From Eutypa lata (Eukaryota > Ascomycota > Sordariomycetes > Xylariales > Diatrypaceae), in assembly GCA_022661535.1 (NCBI GenBank), contig JAKULF010000003.1, positions 4,216,001 to 4,280,000 of the forward strand: a DNA stretch of 64,000 nt. Direction: 5' to 3'. The notes beneath the pieces were generated by a model that was not told the origin of the DNA, did not search any database, and saw only the letters and a program-made list of their open reading frames with translations. Of this stretch, positions 10,961 through 23,426 are shown piece after piece. Numbering within the stretch: position 1 is the stretch's first letter; the number at the start of each line of letters is the position of its first letter. The position numbers and the translations under genes are program-made.

Positions 10961-13900
10961 GGTGTCCGGAGCTCGTTTATCACTCACTTAGCAGAGCTGG
11001 TGTTAGTAATGTCGGAAGTAATGTCGGAAGGAATGAATAATCATGACGGTTAATCTACAGTTGAACTTCCGAATCTCAGACTATGTAGTAGCTGTCAATG
11101 ATATAGCTGTCTGTTTCCATAACGTCGCTAGCAGTAATAGTATCAATGCTGTTGAATCAATCTTTGCTACGGTTGGAACGGAATTCGTCTCAATTGTCCC
11201 TCCCTCAATCCACCCCTAAAGTGAATAAAATAGAGATAGTAATAAGAATCAAGGACTGACCTCTAAGGAAAATAGCAAGGCACCCAAGGAGGCGAGCTAA
11301 ATATCTACCGTCCCCCTCCTCTTACACTCCCTATTAGAGTAGTGGCTCTTGAAGCAGACCGCCTAACAAATTCACCCTGAATAGAAAGTGTCTAATTAAA
11401 TCACTATAGAGCTGAACTATGGTGAAATGCCCCCAAGATGCTTGGTGAAAGGTAGCAATATACTCATACAGTAGATCAATCTAGACAAGCTTACTGAGCT
11501 TAGTTTGGTTGCCAACATAGTTGTCATCTCCGAGACTCGAACCACTCTGGAGAGATATGTCACGCAATAGTCATTCTTAGATATCAACGACATTGGTTGC
11601 TTTTATGATCGCTCCAGCCACCGCAGTAGATACCCCGACCACTCCTCCGTAGTCGTCTACACGGCAGCCGAGTTACGATAACTTATTGGCTCAACAGAAG
11701 GAGATGTATAAATTAAAAATATGGAGCATCACGCTGAGCTATCGTAAGCGATCTCACTCTGCCCCACGGAATATGCATACCACGTGAATATCAAAGTGTG
11801 TGACGAGAGGGATTGCCGAGATCTAGGCTTCAGTATATAGTTCACCGACTTAAACCACACCTAATGGAGAGCTAGGATAGGGAGGATCCGGTGATCTTAC
11901 GAGGATCAAGAATGCTGGGTGGCTTTATGGGTCAGGATGAGGCCATAGACAACGCAATACGCCAAGAATGATATGGCAGTCTTGATCTTAGTGTGGGCAC
12001 AAGGTCGCGCTGAGCCATGTTTAGTTCGCCCATCGATTCTTCCTCCTTGTCGACGTTGAGGAGGGAGCTGAGTATGGGGTTTTCATCTGATAACGGCATC
12101 ATGCTTTCAAGACCCAAGCCTTCGGGTAACGATTCTACAGTGCAGGATGCAACTAGGAAGTTAAACCTAGTACCTAACTTAGGTATGCATGTACGCATGA
12201 GGGTCAAGAGACGCTCTGAAGAGTGTCTTCCAATTGACCAATTAGAGATGGTGTCAGCCACATATATTCCCAGCCATTTGATACCTTTTTATCTGATGAT
12301 GCTAAGCCCGACAAGTGGCTTCCCCGACAGACCAAACCAATGAGAGGTGCGGGTCAAGCGCCGACAAGAATAAGCTCGATTGATATCGCATCTGGTTGGC
12401 GGCATCTCGCATAAAGGCACAGTTCACTAGTCTATCTAGTTAATGGTTCAACTAAGAAAATCAGGTGGAAGTCGAAATGCATCCTGAGTATGCGTAGTTC
12501 GATTATCTATGAACGAATCACCGCATCGAGAAGCCTCTTTCACGCTGACGCTGATGTATGATACCCACGTTGCTCAAGGGACTAGTTACTGCAAGCAATT
12601 AAAACTCAGAGCATGATATATCCAGATAACTAGAGCTAAGAGCGGGATGTTAAAATGATTCTTCAACACCGCAATTTGGCCATGTGTGGTGCCACTTCTT
12701 GGTGGTCAAGGACTACCTACGACTGAACCATCATCTTTCCATTTGGAAGAGTCGCTTATCACGATGAACAGGGGGTCTCCGCTCTCGTCAATATGGGTTG
12801 CCTAGACTTTCCCTCAAATTCTCCGAGCATTAGGAAATGTGATCTCGAGGCTTAGAATACAGAATAGATACCGTACCGCAATGGCATACTTACCATACTA
12901 GTTTCTACACTGTAGTCTTGTGGCTGGTTCTGATGATAATCTCCTGTTGGGGTCCATGGTATTTGAACTTCATACAGACATCTAAGCCTTCAAAAAGGGT
13001 TCTCGACAATTTGGAATTCAGAAATCTTCTATGTGGCTTGAATGCGCATTCAAAGCATCTTGGTCGCAACGGTTCCTTGGGTGATTATGATCTGGAATCG
13101 ATGGGTTTAATACTAGTCTAGCTGTTCCATGCGCCCCTGTCGTATTTCTTAGAAGCCAGTGTCTTACCTACCCCACTCCAAACCCAATTCGCTTCAGCAG
13201 AGCCCCAGCATTGACCTTCCGAAACTCACCAGAGTCTCGGACGCCTGATCGACCCCAGGGCATCGTCTCAAACCCTCCGCTAAGAAACAAAGAACCAAGG
13301 TTCGTTGTACGAGTTTTATTTTATTTTATTTAAATTCTTTCTTTTACTTATGCTTACTTTTGACACATGTCTAGCGGCAGAACTGATGCGAGACAACACG
13401 GTGCAACAAAGACAACTACCACCAGCCACGTTTTCCCCGAACTGGTAAATCCCCGCTTCCGGTGTCCTGCGATGTGCTGTGACCGCATATGTATGTACCA
13501 ACCTTAGGTAGATATCTACCGACCAGGGGGTACCTAGTTAGAAGAGAATAATGAACAAGAGTATCCGAGATAAACTGGATAACCTCCATTTAGGTTAGTT
13601 ACTGGGTAACCACATAATAACTCATGAATACCTTTTTGCCAGCTCATGTGACCCAAGTGACAAGAACTAGATTAGGTAGAGGATAACCTATTTGAGCATC
13701 TAATTCCGACCTGGTTACATCCATATGTACACAGCAAGGCGAAGTTACAATAGGATCAATAAAGACTTGAGTCAAAAACGGGCGAATAACATGGAAAAGA
13801 CGGGCGGGAGCTAGACTAAACGATCTCGTCTGCAGAATACCCCTGTAATGGAGGGGTAAATGGGATAAGCCCCTTGTCGTGAGGCAGACGACAATACGCC

Positions 13901-15537
13901 CGATTGGCTAGAATGAAACTCCTAACCGCCGAGGTCAGCCCAATCACCTCTTTCGTGCCGCAACGCTGCTATTCTCGAGCACATTAACTTAGGTATCTCT
14001 CACGACCCCCCCAAACAAAGACCGCAGCAGGATGCTGAGTTACCCGCCTTGCAAGCTGCTCCATAGCAACGCTAATGTATACTACCTAATTGACCGCAAC
14101 ATCCCACATGGATACCACCCGGTTTCGTAGTCTTGGGTTTCCCTAGTTGGGCCTCGTCTCCTCACCTAGCACCGCTACCTATGGCTGATAGACGTCCCGC
14201 TTTAACTATATCGAGCCATTATGTCCCTTCTGCACATCATGGGGGAACGATAGAGCCGCTGCAGTCCGCGAAAAGGGACCCATTAGCCCCAATGGCTGGG
14301 CCACTGGGACCCCTGCCCCCCAGTTCTGCATACATATAGCCATGAGTGTAGTATTGGCTCTGGATAGTAGTATGTATGTATGTATAGTCGGCCGAGGCCG
14401 TGGCTGATGAGACTGTGCGTGTTCCGCCAGAGCCGTCGGCCCTGTCACTCTTAAACTCTGCACCACCTCCGCATGCCTGGGGCTCTTAATGGAGAACCTC
14501 CTACACTTTCTCTTAATCAAGACGACCCCTTAGTGACCGCGGCTTGTCTGATCTTCAACCCTTCTTTCATGCGACAGACCAAGCTTCACAACTTACCCCT
14601 AGCCTGACAGACAGCATCTGACAGGCGAGCTAAGACATTATCATACCCACAGCGGAAGAACACGATAAACATCATAGTTAATTGTAAGAGAGCTCACAGA
14701 GAGACCAAAGCGCCCGCTCGGATCGACACCGATCCCGTCTCATCAACAACAACACTAGTCTCCTTGCGGCTCAACCAGTATCGGTTGCGACCTGCAAGAT
14801 AGAGTTGAGGCTCGGATCCCAAACATAGGGAACCATCTTTGCACAGAGAGGCGCGGATGAGGCCCATGCCGTTCGGATGCCGGCTGTCGTTATAGATCGG
14901 ATTTCCAGAACTTGGGTTTCAAACGAAATCTTACCACGCCAGAGACGTTCGATATCCACCCCAGGCCCCCCTGGCGATTCCACCCTCTACCCCATTGGGA
15001 GCACCGCTCCACCCTCAGCAAGGCCCAGGAGCCGCAGACCAACGTTCCAATATAGGTCGTCGACGCCCCGCAAGCCCTGGTTGACTGCTGCTGCTTCCCT
15101 TTCCTCTTCTTCCGACTTGCAAGCGCTGTGCACTCGTTTTTGTCGATAACCTTCTTTTCAACGTCGGCGGTTTCTTTGCCAAGCTTTGCAGGTCCGGTTA
15201 CCTTGCACCTTTTTTATTATTCATTCTCTTCTTATTTTTGTTTAATTGCGGTGAGGCACCGATTCGTCGCCGATCCGATTCTATTCGCTTCCGTCTCGAC
15301 TTGAAGAGTGCTGTTCGGTTGATAATTGTGGTGGGCGAGCGCTTGGGCCGGTCGTCTTCGGGGAATTGAGAGGTCTCAGGTAGACAACAAAAAAAAAACA
15401 GGGAAAGGAATTTTTCACGACAAGCGCAAAGAGAGAAAGAAGGGAGAAACCTCCAGAGGTTGGAAAAAGCAAAAGCAAGAGAACAAACGGCGAGGAAATT
15501 TTCAACGGTCGAAAAGCACTAAGAAGGAAAAGACAAG
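10961..15537. other. 4.6-kb gene-poor stretch
   Basis: No gene I can support. Small features: a 12-bp direct duplication (AGTAATGTCGGA) at 11005-11028; scattered short open frames, the longest with protein-like composition on the minus strand at 11932-12261 (109 codons) without recognisable homology or splice-extended context. GC composition rises after about 13800. The last ~400 nt before 15538 are pyrimidine-rich and then A-rich and probably contain the promoter and leader of the next gene. No terminal repeats, transposase or reverse-transcriptase motifs seen. Confidence 0.5.
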
Positions 15538-16118
15538 ATGGGAAGACTTATCAAGAACCACTGGGCGAGGCTCATCACCATGTCGGCAGCAACCTGTACG
15601 TGGAAAGCAACCGAGACGGGACGAAGAGGGAGTGAGAGTGTGTAAATTTTTGCTAACAACGAGACAACAGACCAAATTGCTGCCGCGCTAGAGAACTACT
15701 TCTGGCCGAAAATATTCTGGGACTTCCTCACCAAAGCCCTGGACCCAGCCGTGAAGCCCGTACCCGCACTGCAGACGATCAATCTGATCATGGGACTTTG
15801 GATGTTGGCATGGGATTGGCCGCTGCCCTGGCTCGCCGGGACGTCAGTTCACCGGAGTATCGAGGCGCGACTAGCGGTGCTCCCGCTCGTCGGCCTGGCA
15901 TCCGTGATGTTATACCAAGGCACAAATCCAGCTATCTACTACATTGTCGCCATGGTTGTCTATTTTTGGGCATATAGTGAAGGCGAGGTAGGTCCACTTG
16001 CCCCCCTCTTTGAAATCCCTTTAGAAGAAATTTTGATGCTAACACGAGAACTCAGATCGTCTGTGCCAAGCCCTGGACTCTACCCCAGAGAGGAGCCCGT
16101 GGCCCCTCGAAGGCGTAA
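15538..16118 (+). CDS. Small fungal integral membrane protein (DUF7727-type)
   Basis: Three exons, 15538-15595, 15671-15987 and 16056-16118, encode 145 residues. Intron 1 starts GTACGT and ends GACAACAG after a GCTAAC branch; intron 2 starts GTAGGT, with GCTAAC and CTCAG. The protein opens MGRLIKNHWARL, continues YFWPKIFWDFLTK, and has about four hydrophobic segments (TINLIMGLWMLAWDW, LAVLPLVGLASVMLY, AIYYIVAMVVYFWAY and a weaker N-terminal one). It matches my memory of a widely conserved, uncharacterised fungal membrane family annotated DUF7727. Function is unknown; no catalytic residues are evident. The retained-intron reading through 15988 would give a divergent tail and is not favoured. 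Confidence 0.8.
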
Positions 16119-17851
16119 GTTGATGGCATCCGCCATTAACCTACTCAGATCTACGACAAAGAGGCCGGATCGTGCTCATGACCTGGGCACACCGGTCTCT
16201 TTTTCTTCTTCGTTCCCGAGCGTCCCCCCCTCCTCAAATCGACGACGAACTCGAGAGAATAACCCGAACTGCACTCGGAGGCTCCTACGTTAGGAGGAAA
16301 GGAGATCCTCGTATATATATACCAAATAATATTATGTCGATTATCCGCAGTCATTTTTTTACATGTTAACCTACATACATATATATCCAATCAAGCGAAC
16401 CACGTGTTTATGTCTTCATATAACTATCTATCTATCTATCTATCTATCTCACCGCCATCTAGTGCTATGCTATGCCATGCGTGTTGTTTTCCAGGAACCC
16501 GGCGTTTTTGTTTTATTTACATATACACAGCGACAGCTACAGCACCGCTCGAGGCATTATCAGCCCCGCAAGCAAGCGAAGTCGAGGATTGGGACTTGGG
16601 GATCTTGGAGGAGGAGGGTGGAATGTCTACACGCAGTCACGGCCGCTGGGTGATTTTTTAGGAGTGGTTTTTTCTCGTACAAAAGGGTGCGATGTAGGAG
16701 GAGGGAGAGCGATACTGATGCAAAGGGGGTATCTACTAGTTAGATCCCATAAAGTTTAGGTCCTTCCCTACCTACTAACGGTTTTGAATAACCGCAGCTA
16801 GGTAGCTGCCTAGTTAGTTTTACCTATATAACAATCCAATCACGATGTCATCTAAAAAAAAACTGCGCGAGTCGAGAGAAGTATTCTATTGTAATATATT
16901 CTCCTCAAATCTTGGGTAAAATTCAAGATATAACCGGAGACAAAAGATTATTATTCTAGCTTTTCCCATTCTACGATTATGTTCCTATGGCTTCGTTTAC
17001 AAGTATAGATATATGTAGGTGTCGAAGTAGGTATGTAGGTGTTTGAACCCAGCCATTCATTCTCAATGCTGGCACGGTTACATATACATATACATATGTG
17101 TGTAAAATGGAGTGGCTCGACATTCCAAGCGGCCGGCCTCCAACCTCGAGTAGATAGATAGGTGGTCATTTCTTGTTATGCCGTACTACATCCAAGATCC
17201 GTATCCATCGTAAATGCTATGATCAACTAATCCTGCCTACATTTAGCTTGGTGAGCCTGATGTTGCAACCCGAGACACACGAGCTTGACTGGCTCGCCGG
17301 CTAGGCGGCAAAAAAGTTCCATCTCATGATCCAAGGATGATTAATAGCCGAGATGCTTGCTCGTGGAGATATGTGGTTGAGAGAAGAGAATGGTTTAATG
17401 GCGCCAATGAAAAGGGGCTAGCCAACTAGCTAGAACGACATATAACGAAGGTGGAAATTGCGTGGTTGCATTGAACAGCAAGCAAGCTACGTTTTGGAAA
17501 CATCAATTCTAAGCAGACCGACCGACTGACTACCTTACCTAGACGACAAGCATAGCACATTGGGAACAGACTGGTATGTCACTTGGATACAAGTTGGTTT
17601 CTCGGTTGATCGTGTCGCATTGTGGTAGCTACTTAATTAGAGCTATACCTATCGCACATCACCAAGTGAGGCGGTGGTTTATGCCATCCACCATCATAAC
17701 GTTGCTGGTCAAGGACCAAAACAATCGATCGACAGACACCTTCCGCCCAGAATAGATGATGACCTTCCTTCTGAAATTGCATATATGCATGCAGAATCCA
17801 ACCGCCCCCATTGCACCAGTAGCCTATTCAAGGCTCCCAGCCTCAGATGAT
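16119..17851. other. Intergenic, convergent 3' flanks with microsatellite
   Basis: No gene seen. Contains a CTAT tetranucleotide run (16424-16449), TACATA-rich tracts near 17010-17100 and several CTAGGTA-type motifs (16797-16812). Both flanking genes end here. Confidence 0.5.
16424..16449. repeat. CTAT tetranucleotide microsatellite
   Basis: About six uninterrupted copies of CTAT in the 3' flank of the DUF7727-type gene. Confidence 0.9.
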
Positions 17852-18719
17852 TTATCGAGTACCAGGCTGGCCAGTGACAATTGAGCCCTGCTGGGCGTCG
17901 TTCTTGGAATTGCTACGTTCGGGGAACTGTTACAGAGAGAGTGTGTTAGTCTTTTCTGATTTGTTCAGTGTATTTGTTGAAGTATAGAGTAAACCTACCT
18001 CAGACTCCTGGAGGTTGCCCGCCTCTAGGATCTTCTTGATGACCTCGTCATCGTTGTGGGTGCCGAACTCATTGTCCAGCGTCGAATTAGAGGCGCCATC
18101 AAATTGGCCTTGAGTTCCTTGCCTATCAAATCAATTGCGTTAGCCGCCCGTCGTATAACATAGAAGTAATTTGGAATCTGTTGGGAGAAGCGCCTAATTG
18201 GAGGTGTCGCAGCAGCCCGCTGTAACACACCAAAGGAAGGGGTCTACGAGGTATCTTTGCGTTGTCGCTAACGGAACTGCTGTGCCGCGGGACGGCCACT
18301 TCCCGAGGCCATTTCCCGTTGGAGAATCGAGGGATAGGCAATTGAAGCTCAACTCAGCTCAGATCCAGCTCCTCCGAATTTAAGCGCCGAGGCTTGCGAA
18401 GGGAAAGCTGGACAAGATGAATTACACAGCCCCCAGATGGGGTCCACGTTTCGGCAGCAACGGCACAGACAATTCGTTATTGGCCGCAAGGGAAGGTGAC
18501 AGAAGTGTGTATATATATAACTTGAGGGAGGACCGTAACAGCGGAATCAACTTACTTGTGAGTGACGAAGACCTTGTAGGTAGAGATGAAGTGTGCCGTG
18601 GGGATAGACTTGTCCGACTTCCACTTCTTGAAAGTCTCGACGTCATCCACGAAGACGATGAAGTCCTCGGTAGATCCCTTGTAGTGGATTTTGGTCGTAG
18701 TAGCAGCGCCCTTCACCAT
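17852..18719 (-). CDS. RTC3: Rtc3-like SBDS N-terminal (FYSH) domain protein
   Basis: Exons complement(join(17852..17926,17999..18122,18556..18719)), 120 residues. The opening MVKGAATTTKIHYKGSTEDF, followed by VFVDDVETFKKWK and FISTYKVFVTHKQGTQGQFD, matches the single FYSH-domain proteins related to the N-terminus of SBDS (yeast Rtc3/YHR087W). SBDS acts in 60S ribosome maturation; the stand-alone fungal protein is implicated in RNA metabolism and stress, its exact role being unsettled. The Ser/Gln/Gly-rich tail is disordered. Intron 1 is unusually long (18123-18555, 433 nt; GTAAGT donor, GGCTAAC branch, TAG acceptor). Intron 2 (17927-17998) uses GTAGGT, CTAAC and CAG. All junctions keep frame. 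Confidence 0.88.
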
Positions 18720-20149
18720 GATTGCGGTATTGTCTTGTGTCTGTTGGGTGTCTGTAGGAAAAAGAAGTTTAGAGAAAAATGGTGAGATGTCGTGTGCTTT
18801 TGTTGATGTAACTGACTTTTAGTAGAAGGTAGGTAGGTAGGTAAGTGCTTGTTTGCTCTCCTAGCTTTATAGGTATGTGTTCAAGGGGAGCGGGGTAAAA
18901 TCGACTGTAAATTGGAAAATTGAATAATTGAATAATCGCGGGGAATTGGTGGCTATTATTAAAATTCGTAGATGGATCAGATGTTCTCTTTGTTCGTGAG
19001 GTATGCTTCAACGCTGAATCAAATAGCTGGCATGTAAGTGTGATAGATGATTGATTGGAATTTGTGAGGAATGAAGGGAGGAAATACAGATGCTTTTGTT
19101 CTTTGCCTACATACCTAGGTACCTAAGTATGTACAATTCTAAATACCTAAACTTGACGTGATTTCTTTTCATCTCCATACCTCTCTAGGTACAGACAATC
19201 ACGCTCACTTGGGTGTGCCTGCTTGCTTACAGCAATTTGATCATCAATCATTCAAATATGACCTACGTCATAGCAAACGGGGAAAACACGCGACAGTTCC
19301 AAGCCCAACTGTAAATTGCCATCACCGCCAGGGCTGTTAGGTACTTTTGGCTGGTGCTCGACAGCTGTTTTTGGTCGTTTTTGGTTCCTGCGTCATGCCC
19401 CTCCTTCTGCTTTACGTCACAACTGGGGCTCTCAAGGCGACGGAACAGGGATAGCTACCTATAGGTACCCACTAGCCCCTCCCTAGATGTACATACATGT
19501 ACGTACTAGGCTTCCCGAAACATCATCATAGTTGAATGGCAGAGCCTTCTGCCTTCCAAGCTCATGAGCAGACGAGCCAAAAGAAGCCGACAGAATCTTC
19601 TCGGAACCCGGCTAATTTCTTGGTGGCCATCAAACTACGTAGATAGATCTAGCCGGGCCTGAACGGGAGCAGCCGATGGATGTGTGTATTCTTCCTACAT
19701 ATGTATGTATGTACTCCTGCCTACCTAGTCTTGATAGAGGCAAGTTGGTTGAAGCTTTTGAAGGTCATATGGAAATTGCATACATTCACGTGATTCTAGC
19801 TACTCGTTGCTATAAGCAAAAAATTGTTCAAGCAATTCATATGATTTATTAACTTATGATGCTTTCGTCTTTTACTCATAAGACCTGGGTAACGATGTGC
19901 TTATGCAAGTTAACACAGTATGTAGGTAGTTAGAACGATAACCTATGTATGTCCAGCCAGCCTGGGGGACAACCAAGTTCAAAAAAACAAGACAAAAAGA
20001 GAGAGTAGGATGCCAGAGGCAATGTCATACAATAATCGTAACAAACGAAAACGGGGTATAATTATGAACCAAAAACCAAGCCATCAAGGTATACAGACAG
20101 ACAGCCATATAGATACTACTCGTTATCTATCACCTTGAACTCCAGCTCC
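18720..20149. other. Intergenic spacer upstream of Rtc3 gene
   Basis: No gene seen. Contains a GGTA run at about 18827-18844, TACCTAGGTACCTAAGTA at 19113-19130 and further TAGGTA motifs near 19455-19470 and 19715-19730. The Rtc3 promoter lies at its left end and the RhoGEF 3' end at its right end. Confidence 0.5.
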
Positions 20150-23100
20150 TCAGCGGAAGAAGCCACGCAGCCCTGAGGCCACCATTTCTCTCTTAATAGT
20201 ACTAACCCTTGTCCACTTGCTTGATGATTTCACACCGGATAAGGGTGAGCGGATGAACCGTTCTTGCTTCCGGCCCTTCTGGTATACATTTTCCTTCCCG
20301 GGTGAAGACGGACATGTCGATGTGTCCGACTTTGCTGATGGGGATGGCAGTGTGCTCGGGCATGTACTATTCGCCGACGATGATCGTAGAGCCGGTATGC
20401 CAATCTTCTCATCTTCCGTAGACCATGCTGTATCGAGCCTCGAGAGGTCGAATTTTCTGACGGTTCCAGATAGCGTAGCTCTATCACTCTCAACTGGATG
20501 CGAGATGACGCTGCTGCTTCGTTCAGACCCGTCCCGAATCGAAGGTAACGGTGGGTTCTTACTCGATTCGGTCTTATCGTCTGACGCAGACATGCTACTG
20601 GACTTATCGCTGCTCCCCATGTCCAGATCACTGGGACTAATGTGAGATATTATATCATCATTGGCTTGGGCCATGATAGGAACACTCGTGGAACGTTTGC
20701 CAAGCGAACTAGTAATGTTCGCGACACTGAGTTTGCGCATCACTGTCGTTGCAGAACTTCGAACAAGATGCTCACTCCTAGACCGGTTGGTTATGCCCGG
20801 AAATGGCAAGTCCTCGCGACTCCATACGTCTGCAAGTAGAGCCTCAAGACGAACACGCTCCCCTCGGGAAGGTGCCAAAACTGGTGTTCTGGAGTTGGTC
20901 GTTAATAAAGATTGAGAGCGGTTGATCGGCCGTCTCGATGAGGATGTTGATGTGTCCTTCATGGTAGTGGTATTCTTCAGTATGACTTGACACAGGGCTG
21001 ACCTTGGCCCAACCGTAGTCGCTCTATGGATCGACACACGACGAGCAACCGTCCCTAAGAATTTGTGAGCACGAATCCTATGACATAATCATTGTGGTAC
21101 TTTCTTACCAGGCTTTCCAAATACAGTTCCGAGGCTCTTTATATTCAGGAATATCGTACTGTATGGGGTTGCCTCTGCAATTTCGAGAGGATCCATTGTG
21201 TCAGAACGCTTGAGACGGGCACGCCATTCTGCCTCCTCCTTTGGAGTGCAGGCCGTCAGTATGATCTCGTAGAGTTGGTGATCACACTCAAAGACAAGTT
21301 TCCAAGAAAAAGGGGCTGTATGGCATTGCAATCCTTGAATATGTTAGCACGCCTAGTAACATTAAAAGGGGTCGTTGCAGTTCATCTGAGCGAGCTTACC
21401 TCGTCCATTATCAGCTGCTTCAACCCTGATACTATCTAAACTAATGCAGGCCTGGATAGTATATATCTGGTCTGTCTTGCCGGCTGTAGCGAGGACCAAG
21501 CAGTCATTATAGAGGAGTGTCACCATGTATTGGCCTTTGACACCGTCCTTGGACTGCCAACAGGCATGTAGGGCACCGCATAACTGAATCTGACCAAATG
21601 AGCGTACTACAGTTTTCGACGATGCATCTAACTTCTGGAGAGATATTAGTATATGAACAAAGGAGGTATATAGGCTAAGAGGTCCAACCTGGTTTGGGAA
21701 TACAAGCCGATCCTGAAGTAGCCATGTTGTCTCAATTCTCGCCTTCATTCCAGGGTTATCCGTTGCACGATTGATCTCGGAAGTGGCTTCGCGGAGCCGA
21801 ATAAGGACGTTCTCAATCTCCATATGCGAGTGTGGGCAGTCGCAAACGGGAGTATACTTCAACAATTCGGCAAAGAGGAGAGGATATCTGCATATTCTTT
21901 GGATGGGCTGTTTATGTCAGCTTTGATATTCTACTAAAAGGGGGAATCCACACTTACCTTGACCAGGAGATCACCGATGGTGAGGGACTTCTTTGAATGA
22001 TCTATATACTGGTGCGAAGATCCAAGAGACGCAGCTAGTGCTTCTAAGCCTTTCTGATATGTTTCCCACTGAGGTAAGAATCGATGGGCGGACGCTACGT
22101 CTTTGATCATCATCTCATACTTCGCCCCATACTCCTCGTATATGAAGAATTGGTTTATCTTAACATCATTAGTTAAGTCATAAACTCCCACATTTGAATT
22201 TTGTTACGAAGTGGAAGCAGGGCAAGATCTAGCACTCACTCGTTTCCCAAATACTTGAGCGACTTCAACCGCAACGCTTGGATCCGCAGTCATTCCAGGG
22301 TCGTTTTGTGATCGCGGGGTTCCCCTTTTGTTCTCTGGGACCGAATCAAGGCTATGCCAACGATGGTGCCCCCTTGCAGGCTGATGGGGGGCAGTCTGTG
22401 GTCGTTCAGGCTGCGTATACTCAGAATTAGGTACAACTCGATGAAGGTCACCGAGGATGCCCTCATGAAGCTCCACAATATCCGTTAGGTTCCGGTTGAT
22501 GGAGGAGCGTAACTCCGGATGTGACGTGGGTAATGAGGCTAGGATGGTAACATAAACCTATCACTAGTGGTCAGCGTCGGATGCTATATATGATTGAGTA
22601 TCCTTACGTTCATAAGGAACTTGACATCCCCGATATAGCATTCCTCAGTGTTGATGAGCTCCTCTAAGATGCGTCGTCTTTGGAGTAGTCGTTCGTTTAC
22701 TGCTATATCTACTAGCAAGGAACTCTCCAAACAAGTGCTGTCTTCTGAACATCTCGGGGCTGACATTGAAGCTCTACTGCTCCGGTCCGTCCTCGCGTAG
22801 TTTGAATAACTAGTATGGTGTCTTCGGCGAGTGATTACGCTAGCACTGGCAAGGCTCACGCTTGCACTTTTCACCGCAGCAACGAAATCAAACGAAGAAC
22901 TCGATGAGTTCCTGGGTGTGTCGTCCACATGGAGAAAATCTGGAAAGGTTTCCATCAACTCTTCACTACCGTGTATACTCGGACGACGAGCTCGACGCTG
23001 TAGTGTTTTCATCCATTTGTGAAACGGCCGTCTAGTATGCGGTGCAGGGTCCCTTCCGTCGGCATTCTGATCTTCACTCTCGGGTAGAATGTTTGATAAC

Positions 23101-23426
23101 TCCACTGACTGTGAGAGCAGATCATCTTCGTCTTTTTCCAAAGTCAATCCTATTGCTGCTATATTATCCAAAGTCTTCCAGGTTTCATCCTCGTCGATGT
23201 CGGAGATATCAATGGGTTCATAGTCAATATTTGGGTCGGTACGAGCTGCCTTAAGAGACGAGGGATGAAGAACTGGGGTGTTTCGAATAGCGTCTGTAGT
23301 TATTTGCAAGGAACTGCTCCGTGGACATGACATAGGAGAAGCGTCTTGTAGGGCGGAGGATTTGGTGTCTACCCGAGCAATATAGCTCAGATCTTGAGAA
23401 CTATTATTGATTACGGCTAACGCCAT
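20150..23426 (-). CDS. Rho guanine nucleotide exchange factor (DH-PH protein)
   Basis: Seven exons, complement(join(20150..21054,21109..21333,21400..21634,21689..21907,21958..22158,22240..22557,22608..23426)), 973 residues; all introns are 49-81 nt with GT..AG ends. After a disordered ~240-residue N-terminus comes a Dbl-homology domain (about 240-515) opening with the characteristic RRRILEELINTEECYIGDVK and containing the helix PIQRICRYPLLFAELL from residue 447. A PH-like domain follows (about 520-650: GALHACW, YNDCLVLATAG, WKLVFECDHQLYEIILTAC, EWRARL). The last ~320 residues are Ser/Thr/Pro-rich and basic at the very end. DH domains exchange GDP for GTP on Rho/Rac/Cdc42, and the PH domain targets membranes; the target GTPase cannot be told from sequence. 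It is divergently transcribed from the RPL36 gene. Confidence 0.9.

Noticed and set aside
11530..11560. Minus-strand GGTTCGAGTCTC resembling a tRNA B box
   Set aside because: The flanking bases do not form a five-pair T stem, and no A box or acceptor stem is found at the right distance.
12918..13121. 67-codon plus-strand frame in the gene-poor block
   Set aside because: No recognisable motif and no flanking splice sites extending it.
15326..15691. Lys/Arg-rich 121-codon frame over the leader of the DUF7727-type gene
   Set aside because: Starts without ATG, is A-rich leader sequence, and conflicts with the conserved frame starting at 15538.
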